Assembly: GCF_014839805.1 (NCBI RefSeq) | Contig: NC_051129.1 | Span: forward strand, 11,908,920-11,972,919 | Origin: Manduca sexta | Lineage: Eukaryota; Arthropoda; Insecta; Lepidoptera; Sphingidae | Length of the DNA: 64,000 nucleotides | Direction of reading: 5' to 3' | In this document: positions 25,645 through 37,000 of the stretch, piece by piece | How the letters are laid out: every line of letters starts with the position of its first letter | How positions within the stretch are numbered: position 1 is the stretch's first letter | Translations under genes and position numbers: made by a program | The notes under the pieces: model-generated | Seen by the model: the letters and a program-made list of their open reading frames with translations, nothing else | Told to the model about the DNA's origin: nothing | The model's database searches: none

Positions 25645-26950
25645 CCTAGTCTTGCCATAAATATTGTAATAAAGAAAAAAGAAAATTGTTAACTGCAAAT
25701 AACATTTATTACTTTTACAGTGTGTCAGTTTAATACATAAATATAAAACAATTAAAAATATAAAAAGCTTATTCGAAGTGGTCTCCATTGGCTGCAATAC
25801 AGTCCTTTAAACGATGAGGCCAGTTATCAATAGAAGCACGCACTCTTTCCATGGGAAAATTCTTCACTGCCAATCGTATAGATTGTTTTAGGGACTCCAA
25901 ATTATCATGGCGTTTAGAGCAAGCTGTACTCTCTAAAACTGACCACAAATCATAATCCAGCGGATTAAGATCGGGACTAGACGACGGCCAGTCTTCAGCT
26001 CTGATGAAGTCCGAAACGTTCGATTCCAACCAAGACTGCGTGGACCGAGCTTTATGACCCGGCGCCGAGTCTTGCTGGAAGGACCATACTTGGTTATTGA
26101 ACATGGTGATGTTAAGGGGCTTAACTACCTTCTCAAGAATGGTATCTTGATACACTTGTGCCGATGTTTTGATACCTTTTTCACAAAAATATGGCTCAGT
26201 CACTCCTTCATAGCTAACACCCCACCAAACCATCACTGAAGTCGGATAATGTCCACGTTGCACTCTGTCGACTAATTGGGAAGCTTCCTTAGAGCTTTGA
26301 GCATAAATACGGTCATTTTGTTTGTTAAAATGTTGCTCAATTGTAAAAATTTTCTCATCCGTAAACAAAATTTTTCTGTGACCTCCCTTTGCGTACCGCT
26401 TCAGTAGTTGTTTCGATTTTACCACCCTATTCTTCTTTAAATTATCAGTTAAGAAATGGCCAGTGCGTCTCTTATAGGCTGCAAGTCCTAAGTCATCTTT
26501 TAAAATACGCGACATGGTTCTAGGTGCTATCTTCATTTCCCGAGATAAAATCTTTTGCTTTCGGACAGGATTTCTTCGAATTCTTTCCCTTACTGCTTTG
26601 ACCACCTTTTTCGTACGAACACTACGTGGACGGCCAGATCTTTTCTGTCACAAACAGAGGAGGTCTCATTGTACCTATTAATAGCCCGGTACACAAACAT
26701 TTTACTAATACCAAGTGTATGGAGAGTTTTAAAAATTGCATTTGGCTCCATACCTACTTTGTGTAATGCTATCACAGCGATTCGGTTCTCTTTATCACCC
26801 CACACCATTTTAATATCGCAAAATATTTTACAATGTATTGGCGCCAAAATGAGAAAACACAATGAACAATCGTATAAAAATGACAGATTCGAAATTCAAA
26901 TGTAATATTTTTTTATAATTAAGTGTAACAGTATTTATGGCCAGACTAAG
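25645..26950 (-). mobile_element. maT-type mariner transposon
   Basis: A 1,306-bp element with TA on both sides (25643-25644 and 26951-26952). Imperfect inverted ends begin cctagtcttgccataaat on one side and cttagtctggccataaat on the other. It contains one transposase gene on the - strand, nearly full length but with a single frameshift. Size, TA target and the DD37D active site are all as expected for maT elements of Tc1/mariner, known from Lepidoptera. It sits 165 bp from the Helitron at 24462-25479. Confidence 0.93.
25769..26808 (-). pseudogene. maT mariner transposase, one frameshift
   Basis: A cut-and-paste DNA transposase that would bind the element's ends and move it between TA sites. 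Translation from ATG at 26808 gives about 56 residues (starting MVWGDKENR) with a helix-turn-helix-like region. It then leaves frame at a run of four A (complement of 26641-26644), where one base appears missing. The downstream frame (26605-25769) carries the rest. Its catalytic aspartates are visible in FTDEK, QQDSAPGH and NPLDYD, with 37 residues between the second and third, which defines DD37D. WPSSSPDLNP is also typical. No other stop interrupts it, so the copy is young. Because the break is in a short A run, a sequencing error is possible. Confidence 0.92.
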
Positions 26951-26952
26951 TA

Positions 26953-29690
26953 CATATTATTGTTATTTATTGTAATATTATGGTCCATTTTCCATCCATG
27001 CACATATATATGAATGCATGTTCATATATATGTTCATATAAGATAATATGTGTAGTGTGGGACTGGTATTTCAATTAATATTTATAACCTCATTACCAGT
27101 GTTGCGTTAGGATATCTAAAAAACAACCTGAAACGACTGTGTAAATGCTCATATCTCTGGCCAGTTTGTATGGCACATATATATGTTATCGCTAGAATAC
27201 ATACAGAGGTATCGTATTGCACTGACGCGGCGACGTCTCCAGATTTACCGGCCGACTGATTATAATATGAGCTAAGTGGATTTGCATTTCCCGTGGTTAT
27301 GTGCGCACGAGTAAACAAGCTTTCAATTACCTCTACTCTTGGCGCAGCATTATATAAAGAGGATTATGTTATGTCTTTTTCACATGAACGCTCTGATACT
27401 AGATTCCTGTGTGTATTTTATTCCGCATTTTTTAAAACTGATTGGACACCAGGTCCTTTACGTCAGTTTAATCGTACGACTTCCAATAAACAGAAGCAAA
27501 ACTAATATGCAGTTAACATTACAAAGTAACTAATCACACTGTTTTCCATCCTGAAACATTTGATGTTTTTAAGAGATGAGAATGAATCTCTCTCTTTTTA
27601 TTTATCATGCAGAAAAGGTTTTGGGAGATCTAAGCAGTTTTAAAGCTTCCACCTGACTGTCAAGCGGGAAAGTGATAATAAGTAATAAAAATACCAGAGG
27701 AATCATGAGCGTGTTACCAATGTTAGGGGAAAGGAAACAAGCTTTGAGAAGAGGGACACGTCATATCGGCGCCTAACAAAAATATTACATTATTATCATT
27801 ACTCTCGTCTAGATAAGTCGCGGTTTACCGTCACCTAGAGTACTTTACATATAACAGCCGTAATAACTGCAAGTGATAAGGGATATCACGATACTTAAAA
27901 AAAATATACTGATGGTTTTGTAGGATAAAGTTTGACTAAAGTTATGGTCAACATTTATAGAATTATAAAAGTTTACTTACTCTAAAAATATTTACAATTT
28001 AGTTCCAGCGATACTATTTTATAAAACCTAGCGAACCAACGTGGCGAGCACTAAGTTTACAAACTATTCCAATTTGACATCATGTTGTGTTCTTGAGGTT
28101 TTGTGCTATTTATTCACTTTGATTGATGTTGTCCTACGACATACTAGCTCTGTTGTGATTGAATCAGAGTCGAGAGTCCGGTGGCCTCTAGAGTCACCCA
28201 CTGAACTCACTGAACTCCATATACCTTATTCATATTATATTTTAGCAGAGTAGACAGAAGAGCAAACACCATGTCAGTTATTGAGTCGCGTCCCACCGAC
28301 ATTACTTACCTATTGAAACCTCAATGATACCTCGATCTTTACTCCAACTTTGTCAGTAATGTATAGATGCTTTAGATTGAGTAATTTATCCATTATTGTG
28401 TCGTTGTTGTGTTTAAAATAATGAAAATAATAACAACATATGGTCTAATATTGTAGAATTCTTGAGAAACGGGAAATAATATTGAGAGTTTGATCACTAG
28501 AAATCTATAAACTGAAATTTCTCTAAAAACGCAACATTAGAAAAAGGAAAACCCACCAGCCGGTGCTACCAGACTCTTCAAGACTAAATAAAAAAAACAC
28601 TTTACGCACTACATAATACAATTTATCCTAGCACTGGCCCTATTCTTTGCTTTTGGGGAAGTTGAGACAGCCTTTTTGTAGGATAAATTATCGGACATCC
28701 TTTCAATTGGGTTTAAATGCTTGTGATCGAACTCTCCTCAACTACTTACAATTTCATAATCAATATTTTCTAATCATTTCTGAATTCGACTTGGCACCCG
28801 TTTGTGCCCCATTCTTGCAGTTGCTGCGCTCCTCTTACAAAACTTTCCCTGTTTGCCCTTAAACGTCTAACTTTGTCCGCAACCGCCTACCTAATATTAA
28901 CTTCACAGTACTTTCTCCCGTAGTCGAATGTGCAGTATTCCTAAAATGTAAAAAGGCAGGGTATAAAGTGCTATATCAAAGTCTTCTTTAGCTTGCAATG
29001 CTTTTTTTCAAGGATCACACCGCATTTTCCGCGAGACCAATATTATGGCACCGAAAAAATGGGAACTTTACCGTTGCATTTAATTTTTGCGTAGGTAGGC
29101 CGCATCTATTAAAAAGTTTTCATAACTTATCTATGACCTTTGATCTTGCTGTACTACTCATAGGGAACAGTTCCGTCTATTTAGATGTAACATCCACCAC
29201 GATCAAATATGTTTTCCCAAATATAATCCATGCTCCATAAAATCTAAATGCAGTCTGGTCCATAGACGATTCGGCCATAGCCACATATTCGGAGTTTGCC
29301 GCGGCGAAGCATCCTTCTGAGCAGCACATACCTTACGACTTACTCTTTCCGATTAATATATGGCCTAAACTCTTCTATACCACAAATACAGCTAGACTAA
29401 ACCTGTGACTAGCTGAGCTTTTTTAAGTGGCCTATCTGATTTTAAAACTTCACTCAATCTAAAAAAAGCCTTTTGCAGCGATCACTTAAGCTGTATGCTA
29501 ACACTATGAGAATAAAATTATTCAATTAACTATGAATACTTTTATAGAAAAATAAAACGTTAAATTTAAATTATGTTTTAGATTCTTAGTATGACAATAA
29601 ATTTATGTTGATGCCCGAGACACTACAGCTAAGATGTGTTTGCGACTCGTATATGAAAAAGACTAAGCGTAGCTGGCCTAGTATGTCCCC
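26953..29690. other. Gene-free stretch
   Basis: AT-rich unique sequence. ATATATG-type simple repeats lie near 27005-27045. Short open frames have no recognisable features. Nothing else supported. Confidence 0.45.
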
Positions 29691-30145
29691 AGGACGCTAT
29701 ACGCGTTACCCCCGGGATGGACGGCAGTGTGCAGTTGGCCTCATGCTGCCGTAGACGCCGAGGGCGTCCTTCGGTGCGTGGGGGCTCCTGAGCCCCTCCC
29801 CCCACAGGAGACGGGCCGCACTAGGCGGCACCGCGCAGGGGCGGCTGTGGAAGCAGACTTAGACATTTCCGTCAGAGGAAGCTCGCAGTCGTCCCTAATG
29901 CGCCGAAGAGGGCCACCGCGGAGTTTTAGTTGGTATGCCGTGCGTTGTACATAGGTTAGGGACTCGGCCCGGCGGTCGCCTGAAGGTCGACATCAAATCC
30001 AGGCGGCGCAATGCCGGGTCGTAAGGCACGGTGACCCCAACATAACCGCTCAGTCGCCCCCCACGAAGGCTGAGCGGTAGTCATAAGACACTTTCTCCGC
30101 GAAAACAAAAAAAAAAAAAAAAAAAAAAAGGACGCTATACGCGTT
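29691..30145 (+). repeat. 17-bp target-site duplication pair around LINE insertion
   Basis: AGGACGCTATACGCGTT occurs at 29691-29707 and again at 30129-30145, immediately after the poly-A tail. It marks one retrotransposition event. The two copies are identical, so the insertion is recent. Confidence 0.93.
29708..30128 (+). mobile_element. 5'-truncated non-LTR retrotransposon with poly-A tail
   Basis: A GC-rich insert of about 420 bp in AT-rich DNA that ends in a run of more than 20 A and is flanked by an exact 17-bp duplication. These are the marks of target-primed reverse transcription. One frame stays open from about 29727 to the stop at 29954 and ends SFSWYAVRCT, possibly the tail of the second reading frame of the parent LINE. 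The remainder would be 3' UTR. It resembles 3' ends of R1/Jockey-group LINEs in general character, but the clade is not established. It cannot move by itself. Confidence 0.85.
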
Positions 30146-30887
30146 GTAGTTGTTTTATAAAGTAAACCCGCTGTCACCGCGGTGGTTGCTGCGCGGCAAC
30201 AGTCGGTAAGTAGGAAGCCGTACGCGCATTACTCATAGGAAATTAAAGGCAAATAGCATGCCATATTGTGCGTAATATCATTATGACAGTAAATCATATA
30301 AATGTTTATTTTTTTTTATTTAATTAGATCTAACGATAAAGTGGTTTATTGGTAGAGATCACTAATGCCCATGAACATCAATTATAAATAATTGTGGTTG
30401 CGTTGGCTTTAGAGGCGGAAATAGAGTATGGGGTGTTGTTGGTCTACGAACATTTTACAACAGAACTGTTAGATTAGCTCTATGACCCGTATGCCAGCGT
30501 TGCGTGTACCGATAAGATCGAACTTGTCTCCATTCATATTGTATACGAAACTAGCTCAAACGTTACGGCTCTACCACTTACCCACTTTGTAAAATTTAAA
30601 GTCATAAACCCGAGTATAAAACGTAAATGTGCGGCTAAATGGTTCGTTTTGGGTGATAATCGCGGTTGTTGCGATGATTTATGCGTGTAATGTTCGTAAA
30701 AAGTAATGAAATAAGTAGCGGAACACGTTTGACGTGATTTCGCGTTAACCGCTGAGGTTCCGTCCGAGGCCAACTGTTGACACGCGCCCCTCGGACTCAT
30801 ACTAAGTAGCTTTTATCTACTAATCAAAAATTGTTCTATTTCATAATATGGGAATTGATCTAAGATAATTTCTGAAACTCCGTGCCT
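30146..30887. other. Gene-free stretch
   Basis: Unique sequence; a chance frame on the - strand at 30534-30800 has no recognisable domain. Nothing supported. Confidence 0.45.
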
Positions 30888-30898
30888 TCGAAAAACTA

Positions 30899-31165
30899 CA
30901 TACATACATATACATACATAACATCACGCATTTATCCCCGAAGGTATGCAGAGGCGCAACTAGGGCACCCACTTTTCGCCAAGTATGTTCCGTCCCATGA
31001 TGTGATAGGGGGCGAGCCTATCGCCATATCGGGCACAAATTCCTGACTCCGGGCTGATACTGAGCAGAAAAAACCAAATATCACTTTGCCCGACCCGGGA
31101 TTCGATCCCAGGACCTCAGAGCGCTATTGTACCGGGCATGCAATACAACTACGCCACCGAGGCAG
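30899..31165 (-). mobile_element. tRNA-derived SINE, complete
   Basis: On the - strand the head has an A box (TGGCGTAGTTGT, 31145-31156) and a B box (GGATCGAATCC, 31098-31108), the internal promoter of RNA polymerase III. The body follows and ends in a TATG/TACA-type simple tail. TCGAAAAACTA is duplicated at 30888-30898 and 31166-31176. Exact target duplication and intact boxes indicate a recent insertion. An older relative is at 33831-34062. Confidence 0.9.
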
Positions 31166-31176
31166 TCGAAAAACTA

Positions 31177-33645
31177 ATTTGCTAATTTGTTTTATTGAAT
31201 AACATAATACAATGTACATATTTCCTACACATTTTAGTTAATTAAATATTATGTTAATATTTTTTTCTAAGCTCATTACCATTTACTGCATCACGACGGT
31301 AAGGTATAAATATCTATTTAAATTCCAGGACCGCAACCCTGACACAGCAATAACAATCTGGTAAATTGGTAAATTGCGTTGTAATTAGCAATCTGGTAAT
31401 TGTAGTAACGAATGGGGTAATTACCGGTGTCGGCTCGTGCAAGGCCCTTGGTCGTGTGCTCGGCGAGTGGTGTGGGTGTACGTGGAGGGCGCTAAAGGGC
31501 GGCTAATTATATTAGCGCGTTAATTGATATTAAGCGTTTGGGCGCTGGTCGCGGCCGCCGCGATCAGTTCCACTCTCCTTACAGCTATCATTGCAAAGCA
31601 AATTAATCGTACACCGCTCAACGCATGCATCGCGCAATGTATAATTGGAAATCATTAATTATAGCAGAAGACGTGAAGTTGATATCTTAAAGGTAAACCA
31701 ACAATATCGGCCAGTGTGTAGCGGCCTAAAAGATTAGAATCAGGGCGTTCAATGTAGTGCCCGTATTGTCTGGTCAAATGTTTGCCAGACGTTCAAATAT
31801 TTGCTCCAGGTCTAGGTTGCGAAAACCAAAGTAGTATCTGTATGCCGAAGACCCACCAACGTGGGCTCGGTACTAAATTGTCTAAAACTCTATATAATAG
31901 CATAATGTTATATAACTGTAAAACATAGTGAAATGAACTCGCGCTGGGTCGTTCAACACGAGTCAAACATAAATCAAATTATGATACATAGAAAAATAAC
32001 TGTATTGTTGATTAGAGCAGTCCTGTAATAAACGCTTTGCAAATGAAACGGCGCGCGGCGCGGCGTGGCGGTCCGGCACCCGAGCACGCCGCGCACGCAC
32101 TTGTATTATGTACAGGACAACGACATGCGCAGATGACGCCAATCTTTATGGCCGTCTTGACGTTCCTTTTTTATACCCAACCGGGAAAGTCGCTCGCGTG
32201 ATGATAAGCGACTCAACTATTCATGAACCGTAGCTACACCACGTAAAATGTAAATTGTAAAGCACTGCGTGGCACTGCACTGCTCTACTCACTCTGATTC
32301 ATGTTTACTATTAGTATATCTTTACAATAATGAATAAAAAAGACTCAAGGTCCTGTAAGTATACTGCCTACAATTTTCTGCAAACCAAAAGGCAACTGTA
32401 AATGCACACTGCTGATAAGGGGACCAAAATACAGATTACGGTGATACCTAACCAAATGAACTCTCGCCATACGAGACACCTACAATCCAGGAGTACAATA
32501 ATCACGATGTCGCTCGCCCGCGGCTTTATGCTGTTTATACATATTGCCTCCTTAACACCAGTGCAGCAATGTCCTGGGGACGCAAATTGTTATGAATGTA
32601 ATAAATGGTGTTGTAAATTTCGTAACGGATGAAAACTTTATTGTTGTGACGTAAACGCGTACGTTTCCATGGCTCCGACGTAAGGCGGTTGTGAACATCA
32701 TCGTTAATGCATTTCGAGTAGTTGTCGCTCCTTTTTAGGCATCAATTAGATTTGTATTCGTGACGCACGTATAGTTTGACAACACGTCATATGAATCCGA
32801 TATTACTAATGCATATTCATGTCGAAGGGCTCATTTCGTAAGATAGTTTTATTTGAATTTCGTAAAGGGTTGATTTTGGTATGTTTGTATTTGCTGGCGA
32901 GGGTGTGATAAACACGGTGAAGGATTCAGCTTTCTAAAAAATGTCAAGGTCCCGATATTGTGGCAGTGTGGGTTCTCTGGCCGTTTGGACAGTTATAGCC
33001 TATCGACGGTAGATGACAATACACAACAGTCAACTAAGACATTACATATTTTTTTTTATGTTGCATATATTAACATGAGTGTATATTAATGCTTAAGTAA
33101 CCTTATTATTAAAATACACTAGATTCTACATCGTCCACACGCATGCGCTTTAAAGAGTTTGTTGTTCTAAAGAGGCCATATGGCCACATCCACATTATGT
33201 GTCTTAACGAGGTGACGCGTATTTTTTTAATTTATAAGTACGTTCCCTGCGGATTCTAAGTGTGTAATCGTATATCTTAGAAAACTAGTACAAATAGACA
33301 CAACTTCCAGTTGCCTTTCGATTACTGCAGTTAATGTGCAGCTTCAGTACGAGTATTAAACCAGGTGGACAATTGTGTTAAGTTGTTCGCGCGTCAGTGT
33401 TCCCGCGACATCGGACGCATCACTCGAGGTGCGAGGCATTGATATATTTGTCAATAAATGAATTGTTGTGATTATTGGGCGGCGGGCGCGAGTTAAGGTC
33501 GCGCCACGGTTTGTTGACCCGGTTTAGTACATGGACGCGGCCGACGACCCTCCGCGCGAGCCTCTTCTTCCATACACGGGCCTCATGGAGACCATTAAGG
33601 TCTTGTAAAAAGTTGAAGTCTGACGCCTGCTAATCATCATCTTAT
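31177..33645. other. Gene-free stretch with GC-rich islands
   Basis: Short near-repeats of CAATCTGGTAA lie near 31350-31400. A GC-rich island with several TAATTA/TTAATTG motifs spans about 31420-31575, and another GC-rich patch is near 32045-32100. These look like possible regulatory islands, but only base composition supports this. No exon is convincing. Confidence 0.4.
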
Positions 33646-33800
33646 TTATACTAGTATTATAAAGAGGAAAGTTTGTTTGTAGGTTTGTAGGGGATGTAAT
33701 CTCTGGATCTATATTACTCCTGGGTGCTATATCCCGGGAAAATATAAGGCTGAGTTTTTTGGTTAGCATTTGGCCGGTTACAATTATAATCTAGTTTTCC
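33646..33800 (+). mobile_element. Helitron-like 5' fragment
   Basis: The stretch TATACTAGTATTATAAAGAG followed by GAAAGTTTGTTTGTAGG resembles 5' regions of lepidopteran Helitrons. The 3' end is not found; a SINE lies close by. Approximate limits. Confidence 0.4.
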
Positions 33801-33830
33801 GGAGAAAATGTTTCTCCCTCATTAAACTTC

Positions 33831-34062
33831 TAAAGATATGCGCAACTACATTTCGATGTAGCACATCTACAATTCACCATATACGTTAGTTCCCATGTAG
33901 TAGAGGGCGCGCTTATTGTCATTTACCGGGCACATTTCTAGGCTCTGGGCTGATACTGAGTAGAAAAGCCAAATATCACTATACTCGACCCGGAATTCAA
34001 ACCAGAGGCTTCAGCGCGATAGTCGTATTGCGCACGCAATATAACTACACCATCTAGTCAGT
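33831..34062 (-). mobile_element. Old tRNA-derived SINE copy
   Basis: It matches the SINE at 30899-31165 across the GGGCTGATACTGAG, AAATATCACT and tRNA-like head regions, but with many substitutions. The B-box region is degraded (GGAATTCAAACC on the + strand). No clear target duplication. An older, inactive copy. Confidence 0.7.
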
Positions 34063-37000
34063 AACCTATATAGGCCGATGTAAATATAGTAGTATGAAAT
34101 AGCGAGCCCGTGGTGGTGGTGTGAAGGTGTGTGTGAGATGTGAGATGTGATCTGGCGGAGGCGAGATTGAATTTTTTGCGTCCACCGCCGCCGTCGCTCT
34201 AAACTCGTTAACCATTCTTGTCGTACGTATTGTGCGCCTCCCATCGTTTTTATGTCCACTGATGATGTCTCACGCTGAAAAGCAACGACCTTTGTTAAAG
34301 TAGAATCAAATAAGATTGAATAATATACCTGTGTAAGTGGTAGCGTCGTTGTAGACAAATTTGTTTATACGGATGAGCTAGTTCTACTGGGGTGCTACTA
34401 ATATTACCGACATCAAAAACATTGACATTACTCTCTGAAACAAACTTTAGGTCATGTTCAAGGAGATTAGAATCTTAATAAGTCCTTATTCACAACTGCT
34501 CTCTGCACGATCATACGCCTTTTACACTCAACCGGCATAGGGGTCTCATGTCTAGGACATTATAACATTCTTCTCTATTAAGGATCTAAACATCCCGCGC
34601 AGAGTATTCGAGGAGTGCCTTTTAGTGTTCCTTTGTATTCATTGTGCCAAGAGAGTATCGGCTGAACTCTGGAAAATGCGGTTATTTTGACATATAGTTA
34701 CCTATGTCCATTGCCCAGTAACATACACATTGTGACGCGTGTATCGTAACCAAACAAATGATAGCACATACTTCAGCGTTTCGTGACTTATCGGCTCGTC
34801 GGCCGTCTCGAGTGGCGCGCGCGGCGACTGGCGAGACAATGTAATCTCTTGCACAAGTGCAGGTTACACGGCCTCCTCTATGTATTGTTGCACTAGCGCG
34901 AGTACGCAGGGACTCAGACAGCACCTATATACCACGGCATTCGTTAAGTGTGTGTGTTGTTAATTCCAAAGCCTATGTGCAGCTCCAACCTCGAGAAGAT
35001 TTTTGTGTGACGTTTTTTCTACACTATATTTAATCTTATTAACCGTCGTAAGTCACATTTTTTTTGATACGTTTGAACGGCATTGTAGTCATCATCACGT
35101 ACAGTGTAGTTTACCGCACTAGGATAAAAAGTTATATAAAAAAGCTCGCAATATGGGCCACCAAACACCAAACACCGGCGGTCATGTTTCACGGCACATA
35201 ACGGAACGCGAGGCTCTATTGAAAGCTTTGTGTAGCCGACACCTAGTCATATTCCACGTGATCACATTTGTGGCGATGTGCGAGAAATAGAGATATAGAC
35301 AGAAACCTTGTTTTATAAAGGTCTAGCCTGTAGCAAATAGTGCCGCAAAAAACATAAAGATGACGTACTGAAGAATGCTATTAGAATACAGATTTACATA
35401 AAAGTAGGATGTTAGGTGTCGAACCCTAAAAAGTTAAACAAATATGTTGATTGTAGGTATACACAATCTTTCAAAAAGCCACGGACATGTATAATTATAA
35501 CTGATTGAAAAAAAATCTGGTCTTAAAACAATCAGAAGTATACAAGTGCATGCCGCCACGAAGCCTTACACGTCGCGTCCGGTATACCGTGACCAAAACC
35601 CTTCCCTATATGAAGCCTTTCATATGCAACAGACTTTACATACTCGTAGGTATGAGGGATCATTATGACCGATTCGTTTCACGCTACAAAGTAATGGAGG
35701 GTGCGAACAGTGGCGACCTCGTGTCGTATGAACCACCACCGGACGGCACTCGGGTGTGTGTGTGTGTGTCTCCGGCCGGTGATGCTCATTCAGCACCTAT
35801 CTTTGATTCTATACCTACTAATATTTAAATCATCATCACCTAGTCTGGAACTGTTGTACTGATTCTAAATAAATCTTGAAGTGATCATACTGACCATGTG
35901 GTTTATGACTATACGATCCACACAGAGACCAGACAAATGTTTTTCACGACATGCCGAGCATAAGAAAAAACGGCTTTAGTTTATAAGTGCCATTTTATTT
36001 CGAGGCATTTATGTATTGATTATGTCATTGAAACATATTTATGTCGCTTTTGTTAAAATTACTCCCTTATTGAGCTATTTGTTCACTCTGGTCGCCGCTT
36101 TTCTCTACACGGCTGTATGTCAGTGATAAAGCTTTTTTGATCATGAAGACTTCCTTGTAAGCATTTAATTACACCCGTTGTGTTTTAATTTAATTTTCAG
36201 TAAACCATCGTACCTTGGATTTTATCTTTGTCTGCAGATACATGTTTTCTAATACACAGGTACTTAATGTTAAAAATTCTCAAGTCACAATATAACTTGA
36301 TCTCTTCGTTTTGGCCGTCGAGTGTCGTGCATCAGTAAAGATGTCTGACAAAACTGTCGTTATAATGTTAGAAAGTGAATAGTAGCCGTCACACGCTCAT
36401 CAGTTTGATGCGATGAATCACGACATAATGCGCTCCACATCACTACAACTGTGGCAGCAGAATGAAAACAACAAACCTCACTTAAAAGGACTGACACCGC
36501 ATTTTTTGTGTAGTCGATTATTGAAATAAAATCAAATGAAATTTGCCATTTCCTCAAACGAATCTTATTTATTACTACTTGTACATAATACGAATACGAC
36601 ATCTTATCTATTATCTATCATATCATCGCATTAGGCCTTAGAGCACGTTCAACATTCAATGATATAATAACATCAGCTGTCTTACTACAGTTTACGAGAT
36701 ATACATACATAAGTTATACACGTGTAAAAACATTATCCCTTTCCACATAGTGGTGTAAAAAGTGAAAGAGCGGTAATAAGGCGGCGGCGGTGGCAGTGCG
36801 CGGTCAGGCACATCAGTCGCATTAAGGTCGTAATTGTTGAGCGCTCAATTGGTCGATGTGGGCTAATTGCCGCAGTGTCGCCGGTGTCGACAGTGTCGGC
36901 GGTGTCGCGTGTGATGCTGAGAGCTGACCCGCCGCAGCGCCGCGGTTCATTACACAGCTTCATCGGGTTAAGTGATTAATTAGGTATTGTGTCACCTGAC

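Noticed and set aside
31098..31156. tRNA gene-like A and B boxes
   Set aside because: It is the head of a SINE with target duplications and no intact tRNA cloverleaf.
32402..32632. Cys-rich end (CPGDANCYECNKWCC) suggesting a small secreted peptide
   Set aside because: No signal peptide, irregular cysteine spacing and no recognised family. Probably chance.
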